Shown: in pieces, positions 6,776 to 14,534 of the stretch
Numbering within the stretch: the stretch's first letter is position 1
Layout of the letters: each line of letters opens with the position of its first letter
Source: Sphingomonadales bacterium
GTDB lineage: Bacteria; Pseudomonadota; Alphaproteobacteria; Sphingomonadales; Sphingomonadaceae
Assembly: GCA_024636595.1 (NCBI GenBank)
Contig: JAGXGT010000168.1
Span: 1 to 21,430 of the forward strand
Direction of reading: 5' to 3'
DNA length: 21,430 nt
Made by a program: the position numbers and the translations under genes
The notes under the pieces: model-generated
Seen by the model: only the letters and a program-made list of their open reading frames with translations
What the model was told of the DNA's origin: nothing
Databases searched by the model: none

Positions 6776-8302
6776 TTAGCCGCTGATCGACTTCGCGGAA
6801 GCCATGCCGGGCGCTTTGGACTTGCCGCCGATTTTGTCGCGGACCATTTTTTCTATCCGTTCGCCAATCTTCTTGTCGACATTATTCCAATATTCAAACG
6901 CACGGACGAGGACTTTCTCGCTGACGCCATCGGCAAGATGACCGGCGACATTGGCAACGAAGCGATCACGCTGTTCGTCATCCATCACTTCGCGGACCAG
7001 CGTTCCGGCCTGGCTCCAGTCGTCATCTTCCTCACGCAATGTATATGCGGAGCGCACCATGTCGCCGTCCGTGTGCCACAGGCCCGCCTCGGGGCCGGGC
7101 TCGGGTTGCGCGGACGGGCCGCCATAGGAATTGGGCGCATAGACCGGATCCACCGCATTCTGAGTCCGCAGCGCTCCATCCTTGGTATAGCTGTGGACCG
7201 GGCAGCGCGGTGCGTTGACCGGAATCTGCGCAAAATTGACGCCAAGCCGGGCTCGATGGGCGTCGGCATAGGCAAAACCCCGCGCCAGCAACATCTTGTC
7301 CGGCGACAGGCCAATGCCCGGGACGATATTGTTGGGCTGGAAGGCGAGTTGCTCGATCTGCGTGTGAAAATCGACCGGATTTTCGTCCAGCACCAGCTTG
7401 CCCACCTCAATCAGCGGATAATCGGCGTGCGGCCAAGTCTTGGTCAGATCGAACGGATTGATGCGATAGGTCTTGGCGTCTTCGTAGGGCATGATCTGCC
7501 ACTTGAGCGTCCAGCTGGGTCCATCGCCTTTGTGGATCGCATCAAACAAATCGCGACGATGATAATCGCTGTCCTCGCCCGCTTTTTTAACCGCCTCGTC
7601 TTGCGTCAGATGGGCGTTGCCGCTCTCGTCTCCGACATCGGTATGGAAGTGGAACTTGACCCAGAATTTCTCGCCCTCTGCATTCACCAGCATATAAGTG
7701 TGGCTGGAATAACCGTTCATCTCGCGCCAGTTCTTCGGCACGCCGCGATCTCCCATCAAATAGGTGACTTGATGCGCGCTTTCGGGTGAAAGTGTCCAGA
7801 AATCCCACATCATGTCATGGTCGCGCAGACCATTGTCGGCGCGCCGCTTCTGACTGCGGATAAAATTCTGAAACTTGATCGGATCGCGGACAAAGAAGAT
7901 CGGCGTGTTGTTGCCAACCATGTCGAAATTGCCCTCTTCGGTGTAGAATTTGACGCTGAAACCGCGGGGATCTCTCCACGTGTCAGGGCTTCCCCTTTCC
8001 CCCGCCACGGTCGAGAAGCGCATGGCGACATCGGTCTTGACGCCGGGCTGGAACAGCTGCGCCTTGGTGTATTTGGAGACATCGTTAGTGGTTTCAAAAT
8101 GACCAAAAGCGCCCGAGCCCTTGGCGTGCGGCTGGCGTTCGGGAATGCGTTCCCGATTGAAATTGGCCATCTGCTCGATCAGATAATGGTCATGCAAGAC
8201 GATCGGCCCGTCGCTGCCGACGGTTAGCGAATGTTCGTCGCTCTGAACACGGATACCGCCATCGGTGGTAGTGGCGGGAGCGGCTGGTTTTTTGTCGGCC
8301 AT
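6776..8302 (-). CDS. katA: Small-subunit heme catalase
   Basis: Catalase splits hydrogen peroxide into water and oxygen. The 508-residue product is full length for the small-subunit (clade 3-like) type. Visible residues: distal His59 in RIPERQPHAKG, catalytic Asn131 in FDMVGNNTPIFFVRD, the RFSTVAGERGSPDTWRDPRG segment (95-114), and the proximal heme ligand Tyr345 in RGFAYADAHRARLG. The segment before His59 reads QP where many catalases have VV. There is no signal peptide, so it is cytoplasmic. AAGGT about 9 bases upstream supports the ATG at 8302. It appears monocistronic, with an EcfG-type promoter candidate upstream and a hairpin after the stop. The gene symbol follows common usage; the numbering within the genome is unknown. 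Confidence 0.95.
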   Translation of the reverse strand: MADKKPAAPATTTDGGIRVQSDEHSLTVGSDGPIVLHDHYLIEQMANFNRERIPERQPHAKGSGAFGHFETTNDVSKYTKAQLFQPGVKTDVAMRFSTVAGERGSPDTWRDPRGFSVKFYTEEGNFDMVGNNTPIFFVRDPIKFQNFIRSQKRRADNGLRDHDMMWDFWTLSPESAHQVTYLMGDRGVPKNWREMNGYSSHTYMLVNAEGEKFWVKFHFHTDVGDESGNAHLTQDEAVKKAGEDSDYHRRDLFDAIHKGDGPSWTLKWQIMPYEDAKTYRINPFDLTKTWPHADYPLIEVGKLVLDENPVDFHTQIEQLAFQPNNIVPGIGLSPDKMLLARGFAYADAHRARLGVNFAQIPVNAPRCPVHSYTKDGALRTQNAVDPVYAPNSYGGPSAQPEPGPEAGLWHTDGDMVRSAYTLREEDDDWSQAGTLVREVMDDEQRDRFVANVAGHLADGVSEKVLVRAFEYWNNVDKKIGERIEKMVRDKIGGKSKAPGMASAKSISG

Positions 8303-8320
8303 GATGATTTACCTTATTTC

Positions 8321-8333
8321 GGAACGTTGTTCC
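8321..8333. repeat. Short inverted repeat in the katA leader
   Basis: GGAAC-GTT-GTTCC is a perfect 5-base inverted repeat with a 3-base centre, 19 to 31 bases upstream of the katA start and near the predicted transcription start. A second one, CCATCA-GAC-TGATGG (8346-8360), lies just upstream inside the predicted promoter spacer. Either could be an operator; no known regulator consensus (OxyR, Fur, PerR) is matched convincingly. Confidence 0.3.
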
Positions 8334-8339
8334 AATAGG

Positions 8340-8364
8340 TACGATCCATCAGACTGATGGTTCC
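8340..8364 (-). promoter_or_regulatory. EcfG-like general stress promoter of katA
   Basis: On the minus strand GGAAC (8360-8364) is followed after exactly 16 bases by CGTA (8340-8343). The EcfG extracytoplasmic sigma factors of alphaproteobacteria, including Sphingomonas, recognise GGAAC-N16/17-CGTT; the match is 8 of 9. It lies about 40 bases upstream of the katA ATG, giving a leader of roughly 30 bases. Catalase is a plausible general stress target. This is inference from consensus only. Confidence 0.5.
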
Positions 8365-8391
8365 CTCGGTGATGCTTGCAAACATCACGCA

Positions 8392-8432
8392 CCGGAAATT
8401 GATCAGCTAGCCGCGAGAAATGATATTTCCGG
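8392..8432. repeat. 8-bp inverted repeat after the GST gene
   Basis: CCGGAAAT (8392-8399) and ATTTCCGG (8425-8432) are perfect complements separated by 25 bases, beginning 4 bases past the glutathione S-transferase stop codon. A further stem GTGATG (8369-8374) with CATCAC (8383-8388) lies beyond. No U-run follows, so it is at best a weak terminator candidate for the SDR-GST unit. Confidence 0.3.
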
Positions 8433-8435
8433 CGA

Positions 8436-9137
8436 TTAGCCAGCCAAATCAAATTTCTCCGGCACCATTTTTGCCAATATTTTGTCGCAGCCTTCGCTGT
8501 TGCGCTGGAAGCAGTCATGCGCTTTCATCGCTTGATAATGCGCAACCAGCGCGGGCCAGCGGGACTTGTCGGGCAGACCGGCGAGCATATCAGTCTGGGC
8601 GATCTGTGCGGCGACCGCGATATCGGCGATGGTGATTGAATCGCCGATAAAATGGGCACGGCCATCGAGATACTGCTCGAGATAGTCCCACAGCGGCGGC
8701 AGTTTTTCGTTCCAGGTCTTGCGCGCCGTCTCGAGATCCGGCTGCTTGCGCTGGAACAGATTGAAAATGATCGGCCGGAACAGGCCCAGACCGCCGGCCA
8801 TCGCCATGCCGGTGTCGGCATATTCCTCCAGCCACAGCGCCCGGCCATAGTCGAACGGATCGGCGGGATAGACAGCAGGGTCGGGCTGACGCTTTTCCAG
8901 ATAGCCGCAGATCGCGGAGCTGTCGGTGAGTGTGCCTTCGGGACCGTCTTCGGCGATGTCCCGGTCGCGCAGCGACGGGATGCGGCCGAGCGGGCTGATT
9001 TGTTTATACCAGTCCGGCATGTCCATGACGCTGACATCCTCGCAATCATAATCGAGTCCCTTGAGCGCCATCACCGCCTCAACCTTGCGCTGGAAGGGGG
9101 ACAGAGGCGAGCCGTAGAGGATAAGAGATGCGGTCAT
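8436..9137 (-). CDS. Glutathione S-transferase family protein
   Basis: A 233-residue cytosolic-type GST, which conjugates or uses glutathione for detoxification. The N-terminal thioredoxin-fold domain begins LILYGSPLSPFQRKVEAVMALKG, with Ser10 and Ser13 as possible catalytic residues. The cis-proline is in GRIPSLRD (Pro54), and the glutathione gamma-Glu binding motif is DSSAICGYLE (71-81). The C-terminal helical domain contains ITIADIAVAAQIAQTD, with the N-capping box-like Asp. AGGAG precedes the ATG by about 12 bases. It lies 30 bases after the SDR gene and is probably co-transcribed with it. The substrate cannot be told from sequence. Confidence 0.92.
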   Translation of the reverse strand: MTASLILYGSPLSPFQRKVEAVMALKGLDYDCEDVSVMDMPDWYKQISPLGRIPSLRDRDIAEDGPEGTLTDSSAICGYLEKRQPDPAVYPADPFDYGRALWLEEYADTGMAMAGGLGLFRPIIFNLFQRKQPDLETARKTWNEKLPPLWDYLEQYLDGRAHFIGDSITIADIAVAAQIAQTDMLAGLPDKSRWPALVAHYQAMKAHDCFQRNSEGCDKILAKMVPEKFDLAG

Positions 9138-9167
9138 GGATGGTGGGTCTCCTGTGTATTGGGGGTC

Positions 9168-10142
9168 TTAGTAAGAAAAAGTCTGGTCGACAGTGGCTTC
9201 CGACAAGGTCCATAGCTTCTCGGCATTACCCGGATCAACCGCATAGGACCGGACGCTCCCGCTGGGGTCGTCATCATCGACCGCTGCGACATGGCAATCT
9301 TCCAGATAGACGCCGCCGCGGCCTGCAAGCTCCGGCGCGGTTGCGGCGTAGCAGCTGGTTGCGGCACCCTGCTCCACCGTCTTGAATGTGAAGTTCTCTC
9401 CGGCATTGTCTTCCATCCGTTTGAGCAGCATCGCCATATCTTCTTCGGTCAGATGACGACCGAGATTGGTCCGGATGCCGCCCGGATGGACAGCCAGCGC
9501 ATGAACGCCCTGGCCGGCCAGCCGCTTTTCCAGACCGACGGTGAACATGATATTGGCGGTCTTCGCCTGCCCATAAGCGAGCCACTTGTCATAGTCCCGC
9601 TCTTCAAAATGCGGGTCATCAAAATGCACCGTGTCGAAATGATGGCCGCGCGAGCTGAGATTGACGATGCGGGCATACCCGCCATTTTTTGCGGCTTTGA
9701 GAAGGGCCGGCAGCAGCAGATTGGTGAGCAGGAAATGCCCGATATGATTGGTGCCGAATTGCAACTCCAGACCATCACCGGTGGTCATATGCGGAGAGGC
9801 CATCACCCCGGCATTGTTGATCAGCAGATCAATCTGGTCATGCTGGACCAGAAAAGCCTCGGCAAAAAACCCGATGCTGGCCATCTTGCCCAAATCGCAT
9901 TCCATCAGTTCGATATCGGCATCGGGAACGGAAGTTTTGATTTCCGCCACCGCCGCTTCGCCTTTGGCCATATCGCGGACCGGAATGATAATCTGCGCGC
10001 CTTTCGCTGCCATCGCCCGCGCGGTTTCCTGACCGATCCCGGAGGCACCGCCGGTGATCACCACCAGCTTGCCGGTGAGGTCGATGCCGTCGAGCACTTG
10101 GTCTGCGGTGGTGGTGGCGCCAAAATTGCTGCGGTCGGTCAT
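9168..10142 (-). CDS. Short-chain dehydrogenase/reductase
   Basis: A 324-residue NAD(P)-dependent oxidoreductase of the SDR superfamily. It has the cofactor loop TGGASGIG (30-37), NNAG (109-112), the catalytic Ser in NLSSRGHH (163-164) and the Tyr190-xxx-Lys194 pair in YGQAK. Arg56 after the second strand (VRDM) suggests NADP preference. The long C-terminal part and the SSRGHHF signature resemble the retinol dehydrogenase/WW-domain oxidoreductase-like subgroup. AGGAGAGAC just before the ATG is a good ribosome-binding site. The GST gene follows at 30 bases. A weak EcfG-like element (GGAAT 10203-10207, N17, GGTT 10182-10185) lies upstream. The substrate is unknown. Confidence 0.92.
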   Translation of the reverse strand: MTDRSNFGATTTADQVLDGIDLTGKLVVITGGASGIGQETARAMAAKGAQIIIPVRDMAKGEAAVAEIKTSVPDADIELMECDLGKMASIGFFAEAFLVQHDQIDLLINNAGVMASPHMTTGDGLELQFGTNHIGHFLLTNLLLPALLKAAKNGGYARIVNLSSRGHHFDTVHFDDPHFEERDYDKWLAYGQAKTANIMFTVGLEKRLAGQGVHALAVHPGGIRTNLGRHLTEEDMAMLLKRMEDNAGENFTFKTVEQGAATSCYAATAPELAGRGGVYLEDCHVAAVDDDDPSGSVRSYAVDPGNAEKLWTLSEATVDQTFSY

Positions 10143-10241
10143 CGGTCTCTCCTGGGTGTTTCCAACCCTTTATGACCCCGCAACCAGCCAATGAAAAGAC
10201 ACATTCCGCTAAGCCAGCCTAATGCAAACGCATGGACCCCT

Positions 10242-10269
10242 TTGACATATGCGAACATCGGACTAGCTT
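10242..10269 (+). promoter_or_regulatory. Candidate sigma70 promoter for the 10303 gene
   Basis: A perfect -35 TTGACA at 10242-10247 is followed after 16 bases by TAGCTT (10264-10269), a poor -10 (three matches of six). It lies 34 bases before the plus-strand gene at 10303, in the divergent region with the SDR gene. Confidence 0.35.
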
Positions 10270-10302
10270 GATCTCTCAAGACGGAAAATGGGAGGGAAAG
10301 AA

Positions 10303-10800
10303 ATGGTGTCAAATCTGTTCAAGGAATGTCTGGCCGATGTCTATAACGGCGAAGTCACCGGCGAAGCCGCATTTGAGCATATGCTCGGATCCGCCGAGAC
10401 CGGCGAACAATCCTACATCATCGGCACTTTGTTTCAGTTCGAGACCGAAGGGAAGGCGATCCTGCGTCCATTGCTGACCCGATGCGGGCTGTCGATCCAG
10501 GAAGGAAATGAGGCCCGCACCGGCGCGAAAGCCGCCAGCGAGCAGATGAGCGCGCTGCCTTGGTCCGAACGCTTTGCCGCGTTTCATGACATGGTGAAGG
10601 CAAATTATCTACCGCGTTACGAAGAGCTTGCTGCTCTGGTCTCTGCCGAAGAAGATGCGGAAGCCGCCCACATTGCAGCCTTTATGGGCGAGCATGAACG
10701 GGCATTGCTGCAATTGGCGGCTAATATTGTCGCCGGTACGCCAGACCCTGCCGCACCGGTAGCAGCCTTGCTCCATTTTCCCTTGCCTCCGCCCGGTTGA
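10303..10800 (+). CDS. Helical protein of unknown function
   Basis: A 165-residue soluble protein starting MVSNLFKECLADVYNGEVTG. An in-frame ATG exists at 10288, but GGAGG lies about 9 bases before the ATG at 10303, which decides the start. It has no signal peptide or membrane segment. It is acidic and almost wholly helical in composition, with regularly placed Glu residues (FQFETEGKAILRPLL, EDAEAAHIAAFMGEHERALL) and a Pro-rich end. The layout recalls a four-helix bundle, but I see no complete ferritin-like metal motif and assign no function. It is transcribed divergently from the SDR-GST unit and convergently with purT, so it is probably monocistronic. Confidence 0.8.
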   Translation: MVSNLFKECLADVYNGEVTGEAAFEHMLGSAETGEQSYIIGTLFQFETEGKAILRPLLTRCGLSIQEGNEARTGAKAASEQMSALPWSERFAAFHDMVKANYLPRYEELAALVSAEEDAEAAHIAAFMGEHERALLQLAANIVAGTPDPAAPVAALLHFPLPPPG

Positions 10801-10911
10801 ACCGGCTCGAGTTGACAGGCTAGGTTTTCCGGCACCAGTATCGCTGACCTGCGTCGATGGTCGGTCAGACGAAGTTGGGATAGGCATAGACATCTCCCTC
10901 AACGGAGAGGT

Positions 10912-10951
10912 AAAAGGCGCTATTCATGCAAAGGCAAGAATTCCGCCTTTT
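10912..10951. terminator. Possible bidirectional terminator
   Basis: AAAAGGCG (10912-10919) and CGCCTTTT (10944-10951) are perfect 8-base complements with a 24-base loop. They lie between the convergent genes at 10800 (plus) and 10954 (minus). Each arm ends in four T residues on its own strand, as for a bidirectional terminator. The large loop lowers confidence. Confidence 0.4.
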
Positions 10952-10953
10952 GT

Positions 10954-12144
10954 TCACCCATATTCAATCCCAACCGCATCCGCCGCCTGCTTCGCCAGCA
11001 CCCGCGCCACGTCTGTATCCGCCGCCGTCGCCAGCGCCACCGCCATCCGCCGATAGGGCCTGGTCACCGGCTTGCCGAATATCCGCACATCTACTTCCGC
11101 GCCTTCGCTGCCCAGCGCCAGCGCTTCTGCCACGCCGGTAAATTCAAAACTCTCGCTATCCCGGGCCGCCAAAATCACCGCACTGGCGCTGGCTGGTGCG
11201 GTTAGCGCGATATGCGGGATCGGCAGGCCCATGATGGCGCGGGCGTGGAGGTCGAATTCGCTGAGATTCTGGCCAATCAGAGTCACCATGCCGGTGTCAT
11301 GGGGACGCGGACTGAGTTCTGAAAAAATGACTTCGCCGGATTTGGTGACGAAAAACTCGACCCCGAACAGGCCCCATCCCTTGCCATCGCCGGCGAGATT
11401 TTCGACGACCTTGCGCGCCATATCCTGGGCCGAGGCGAGCGCCGCATCGGTCATCGCCGCCGGTTGCCAGCTTTCCTGATAGTCGCCGCGTTCCTGCCGG
11501 TGGCCAATCGGCAGGCAGAAAAGCACGCCGTCGCGGGTGCGGACGGTGAGCAGGGTGATCTCGTAATCAAAGTCGATAAATTGCTCGACGATCACCCGCG
11601 CCCGGTCGCCGCGCATATTGGCGACCGCGTAATTCCAGGCGGTTTCCAGATCATCCTCGCGGTCGACCTTGCTCTGGCCCTTGCCGGAGGAGGACATCAC
11701 CGGCTTGATCACCAGCGGCAGGCCGATATCGGCGGCGGCACTGGCGACTTCGGCAAAGCTTTCGGCATAATGATAGCGGGAGGTGGTCAGGCCCAGGTCC
11801 CTGGCCGCGACATCGCGGATCGCATCGCGGTTCATCGTCAGCTGGGTGGCACGAGCCGACGGCACGATGTGGAAGCCGTCGGCCTCCATGTCTGCCAGGA
11901 TTTCGGTGCGGATCGCCTCGACCTCGGGCACGATCAGGTCTGGCTGGTGCTTTTCGATCGCCGCGCGCAGCTTGCCGCCGTCGAGCATCGAGAAGGTCTC
12001 GCTGGCGTCCGCGACCTGCATCGCCGGCGCATGGTCATAGGCATCGCAGGCGATCACATAGGCGCCGAGCCGCTTGGCCGAGATGGTGAATTCGCGGCCC
12101 AGTTCGCCGGAGCCGAGCAGCAGGATTTTTTTGGTGAAGGTCAT
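10954..12144 (-). CDS. purT: Formate-dependent GAR transformylase PurT
   Basis: PurT is an ATP-grasp enzyme that formylates glycinamide ribonucleotide using formate and ATP, replacing the folate-dependent PurN step of purine synthesis. The 396-residue product opens MTFTKKILLLGSGELGREF (GSGELG at 11-16) and has NRDAIR (105-110) and the ATP-binding segment KPVMSSSGKGQ (147-157). Further on are GHRQERGDYQESWQP and the metal/ATP segment FSELSPRPHDTGMVTLIGQ. All closely follow E. coli PurT. The frame extends upstream to ATGs at 12156 and 12180. I chose 12144 because it matches the family N-terminus; no start has a clear ribosome-binding site. A REPIN-like pair lies 38 bases upstream of this start. 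Confidence 0.95.
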   Translation of the reverse strand: MTFTKKILLLGSGELGREFTISAKRLGAYVIACDAYDHAPAMQVADASETFSMLDGGKLRAAIEKHQPDLIVPEVEAIRTEILADMEADGFHIVPSARATQLTMNRDAIRDVAARDLGLTTSRYHYAESFAEVASAAADIGLPLVIKPVMSSSGKGQSKVDREDDLETAWNYAVANMRGDRARVIVEQFIDFDYEITLLTVRTRDGVLFCLPIGHRQERGDYQESWQPAAMTDAALASAQDMARKVVENLAGDGKGWGLFGVEFFVTKSGEVIFSELSPRPHDTGMVTLIGQNLSEFDLHARAIMGLPIPHIALTAPASASAVILAARDSESFEFTGVAEALALGSEGAEVDVRIFGKPVTRPYRRMAVALATAADTDVARVLAKQAADAVGIEYG

Positions 12145-12181
12145 GGGGTGAACCATAGCCAAAGCAAAACGGCTCGTCATC

Positions 12182-12258
12182 CTGAACTTGTTTCAGGACC
12201 TCATAACTCTTACCACCATCTTCCGGTTCAGACAGCCGGGGTCCTGAAACAAGTTCAG
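12182..12258. repeat. REPIN-like pair of inverted dispersed repeats
   Basis: CTGAACTTGTTTCAGGACC (12182-12200) and its exact reverse complement (12240-12258) form 19-base perfect arms around a 39-base spacer. Each arm is itself a small hairpin (CTGAA-CTTGT-TTCAG). Two REP-like hairpins in opposite orientation are the definition of a REPIN/BIME unit. The motif is one I recognise as a frequent dispersed intergenic repeat in sphingomonads. It lies between the divergent purT and receptor genes, possibly in the purT leader. Confidence 0.8.
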
Positions 12259-12346
12259 ATTGACGAAAAGTGAAGAGCCCCCTCACCCTTGCCGCACAAT
12301 CCATAGCAAAATTCGCGCACTTTACCGACTGACCTCAAAAATAATT

Positions 12347-12361
12347 TGATATATTATATCA
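12347..12361 (+). promoter_or_regulatory. Zur-box-like palindrome before the TonB receptor
   Basis: TGATATA-T-TATATCA is a perfect 7-base inverted repeat with a one-base centre, 48 bases upstream of the receptor ATG in an AT-rich promoter-like stretch. The gammaproteobacterial Zur core is TGTTATANTATAACA; this site differs only at one symmetric pair (13 of 14 defined positions would be too generous: 12 of 14 match). Zur represses zinc uptake genes when zinc is ample, which suits the ZnuD-like receptor. A Fur site is the main alternative. Confidence 0.5.
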
Positions 12362-12408
12362 TAACTCCTATTTGGCATCCAGAAACTGATTCTCCCCCCT
12401 CTTTCCAG

Positions 12409-14523
12409 ATGAGTATTCGTGTGAAAAAACTGCTGCTGATTACCGCCGCCGCCCTTGTCGTTCTTGTTGTTCCCGCCGTCGCCCAAAGCGCCGATACCGG
12501 TGATACCGCCCAGCCCGATGATGATTTTCATGATGAAGACAGCAAAGAGATCGTGGTCACCGCTCGCTACGTCAAACAGCTGGACATTCTCGCTGGCACA
12601 TCGGTGCTGTCGGGCGAGGACCTGGCGCAGGACTTGCGCGGGCAGATTGGCGATTCTCTGACCAGCATGGCCGGGATCAGCGCGACCAGCTTTGCGCCGG
12701 GCGCTTCCCGCCCCGTTTTGCGCGGCTTTCAGGGCCCGCGGGTGCGGGTGCTGACCGACGGCATCGGATCGCTTGATGCCTCCAACACTTCCGTCGACCA
12801 TGCGGTCGCAATTGACCCGCTGACCGCCCAGCGCGTCGAAGTTCTCCGCGGGCCAGCGGTGCTGCTGTTCGGCGGCGACGCGATCGGCGGCGCGGTCAAT
12901 ATTATCGACAAAAGGATTCCGCGCGAAGTACCGGAAGCGCCGTTTCACCTCGATGCGCTGGCTGGCTATGGCAGCGCTGCCAATGATCGCAGCGCGGCGG
13001 GTTCGCTCGACGTGCCGCTGACCTCAACGCTGGTTTTCCACGTCGATGGCAGCGCCCGCAAGACCGATGATGTCAGGATTGGCGGCTATGTGCTCTCCCC
13101 TGCCCTGCGCGGAGAATTGCTTGATGCGGCGACGCTGGCGGCCGACGGCGGTGATGCCGCAGGAGCGGCCCAATTGACCGACCGCGCCAATCAGAGTGGT
13201 ACCGTGCCCAATACCGCTAGCCTGACCAAGACCGCCGCCGCCAGCCTCGCCTATATCGGCGATGGCGGTAGCCTAGGCTTTTCGGTCAGCCGCTACGAGA
13301 GCGACTATGGTGTCCCCGCAAGACCCGGCCTCGACACCGGCCCGCAAGCACCGCCGGTCACGATCGGCCTCAAGCAAAATCGTGCCGATCTGCGCGCGTC
13401 CGCCGATCTGCCGGGCTTTTTCGAGAATATCACGCTGCGTGCGGGCTATTCCGACTATCAGCATACCGAATTTGAAGGCTCGGAGGTCGGCACGATCTTC
13501 AAGGTCAAGGGCGTCGAGAGCCGTCTGGAACTGACCCAGGCCGCGCGTGGCGGCTGGCGCGGGGTGATCGGCGCGCGATTGCTCGCTCGCGATTTCAACG
13601 CGATCGGCGAGGAAGCCTTTGTCCCCAAGAACAGCATCGAAGGTGCGGCGATCTTCACGCTGCAGGAGCTGGAACTCGGCGAGCTGCAACTAGAAGGTGC
13701 AGCGCGCTTCGACCAGACCGCGATCCGGGCGCCGGTAGTCAATTTTGACCGCAGTTTCGGGACCTTCTCGGGTGCTTTTGGCGTTGCCTATTTGCCGGGA
13801 GAAGCCGGTTTGAAATTCGGGATCAACCTGTCGCGCTCGGCCCGCGCGCCGTCTGCCGAGGAACTGCTGTCCAACGGCCCGCATGTCGCGACCGAAGCGT
13901 TTGAAATCGGCAACCCGAATTTCACCACCGAGAAAAGCTGGGGCGGCGAACTTTATGCGCGCTACAATGATGATATCTTTGCCGTGAGCGCGACCGTCTA
14001 CGGCAACCTGTTTTCCGACTATATTTTCGAAGCAGAAACCGGAGCGGTCGAGGACGGTCTGCCGGTTTTCCAATATTTTCAGCAGGACGCGACCTATTAT
14101 GGCTTCGAAGCATCCGGCTCCGCCAAATTTGCCACGGTCGGGGACTTTGGCCTGACCGCCAATATGGTGACTGACCTCGTCCATGCAAATATCGATAACG
14201 GCGGCGGCCCGATCCCGCGCATTCCTCCGTTCCGCGCGCTGGGCGGGCTGGAAGCCAACAGCGACTATTTTGACCTGCGCGGCGAAGTCGAATGGTCGGC
14301 CAGCCAGAACCGCGTCGCGACCTTTGAAACGCCGAGCGACAGTTTCACGATGGTCAACGCCTCGGCGGCCTGGCGGCCATTCGGCAAGGGCGGCAATCTG
14401 ACCCTGCTCGCCTCGGCCAATAATATTTTTGATGTGAACGCCCGCCGTCATGCGTCGTTCACGAAAGACTATGTACCGCTGTCCGGACGTGATATTCGCG
14501 TGAGTGCAAAGTTCAGTTTTTAG
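12409..14523 (+). CDS. TonB-dependent outer membrane receptor, ZnuD-like
   Basis: An outer membrane beta-barrel receptor that imports a scarce ligand using TonB energy. The 704-residue product has a signal peptide (MSIRVKKLLLITAAALVVLV, cleavage after AVA-Q), an acidic stretch DDDFHDEDSK and the TonB box EIVVTA. A plug domain follows with VLRGFQGPRVRVLTDGIG and VEVLRGPAVLLFGGDAIGGAVNIID. The barrel ends RHASFTKDYVPLSGRDIRVSAKFSF, with terminal Phe. The RH..F.KD..PL.GR ending and the plug resemble ZnuD-type zinc/heme receptors, so zinc is the leading ligand guess, supported by the palindrome upstream. The frame is open from 12346, but the ATG at 12409 gives a proper signal peptide; the GTG at 12421 is also possible. 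An entericidin-type gene follows after 11 bases. Confidence 0.9.
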   Translation: MSIRVKKLLLITAAALVVLVVPAVAQSADTGDTAQPDDDFHDEDSKEIVVTARYVKQLDILAGTSVLSGEDLAQDLRGQIGDSLTSMAGISATSFAPGASRPVLRGFQGPRVRVLTDGIGSLDASNTSVDHAVAIDPLTAQRVEVLRGPAVLLFGGDAIGGAVNIIDKRIPREVPEAPFHLDALAGYGSAANDRSAAGSLDVPLTSTLVFHVDGSARKTDDVRIGGYVLSPALRGELLDAATLAADGGDAAGAAQLTDRANQSGTVPNTASLTKTAAASLAYIGDGGSLGFSVSRYESDYGVPARPGLDTGPQAPPVTIGLKQNRADLRASADLPGFFENITLRAGYSDYQHTEFEGSEVGTIFKVKGVESRLELTQAARGGWRGVIGARLLARDFNAIGEEAFVPKNSIEGAAIFTLQELELGELQLEGAARFDQTAIRAPVVNFDRSFGTFSGAFGVAYLPGEAGLKFGINLSRSARAPSAEELLSNGPHVATEAFEIGNPNFTTEKSWGGELYARYNDDIFAVSATVYGNLFSDYIFEAETGAVEDGLPVFQYFQQDATYYGFEASGSAKFATVGDFGLTANMVTDLVHANIDNGGGPIPRIPPFRALGGLEANSDYFDLRGEVEWSASQNRVATFETPSDSFTMVNASAAWRPFGKGGNLTLLASANNIFDVNARRHASFTKDYVPLSGRDIRVSAKFSF

Positions 14524-14534
14524 GATATTTTGAA

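Noticed and set aside
6547..6786. Open frames on both strands between cysK and katA
   Set aside because: They are short and rich in Arg/Ser, with no ribosome-binding site, and each runs into a confident neighbouring gene.
9291..10175. A 294-codon open frame on the plus strand
   Set aside because: It is antisense to the SDR gene, which has intact cofactor and catalytic motifs.
12035..12304. An 89-codon minus-strand frame with the string VLKQVQDDE
   Set aside because: That string is the typical chance translation of the CTGAACTTGTTTCAG repeat; the frame also overlaps the purT start.
12347..12361. Reading the palindrome as a classical Fur box
   Set aside because: It lacks the GATAAT hexamer repeats and fits the Zur core better, though Fur is not excluded.
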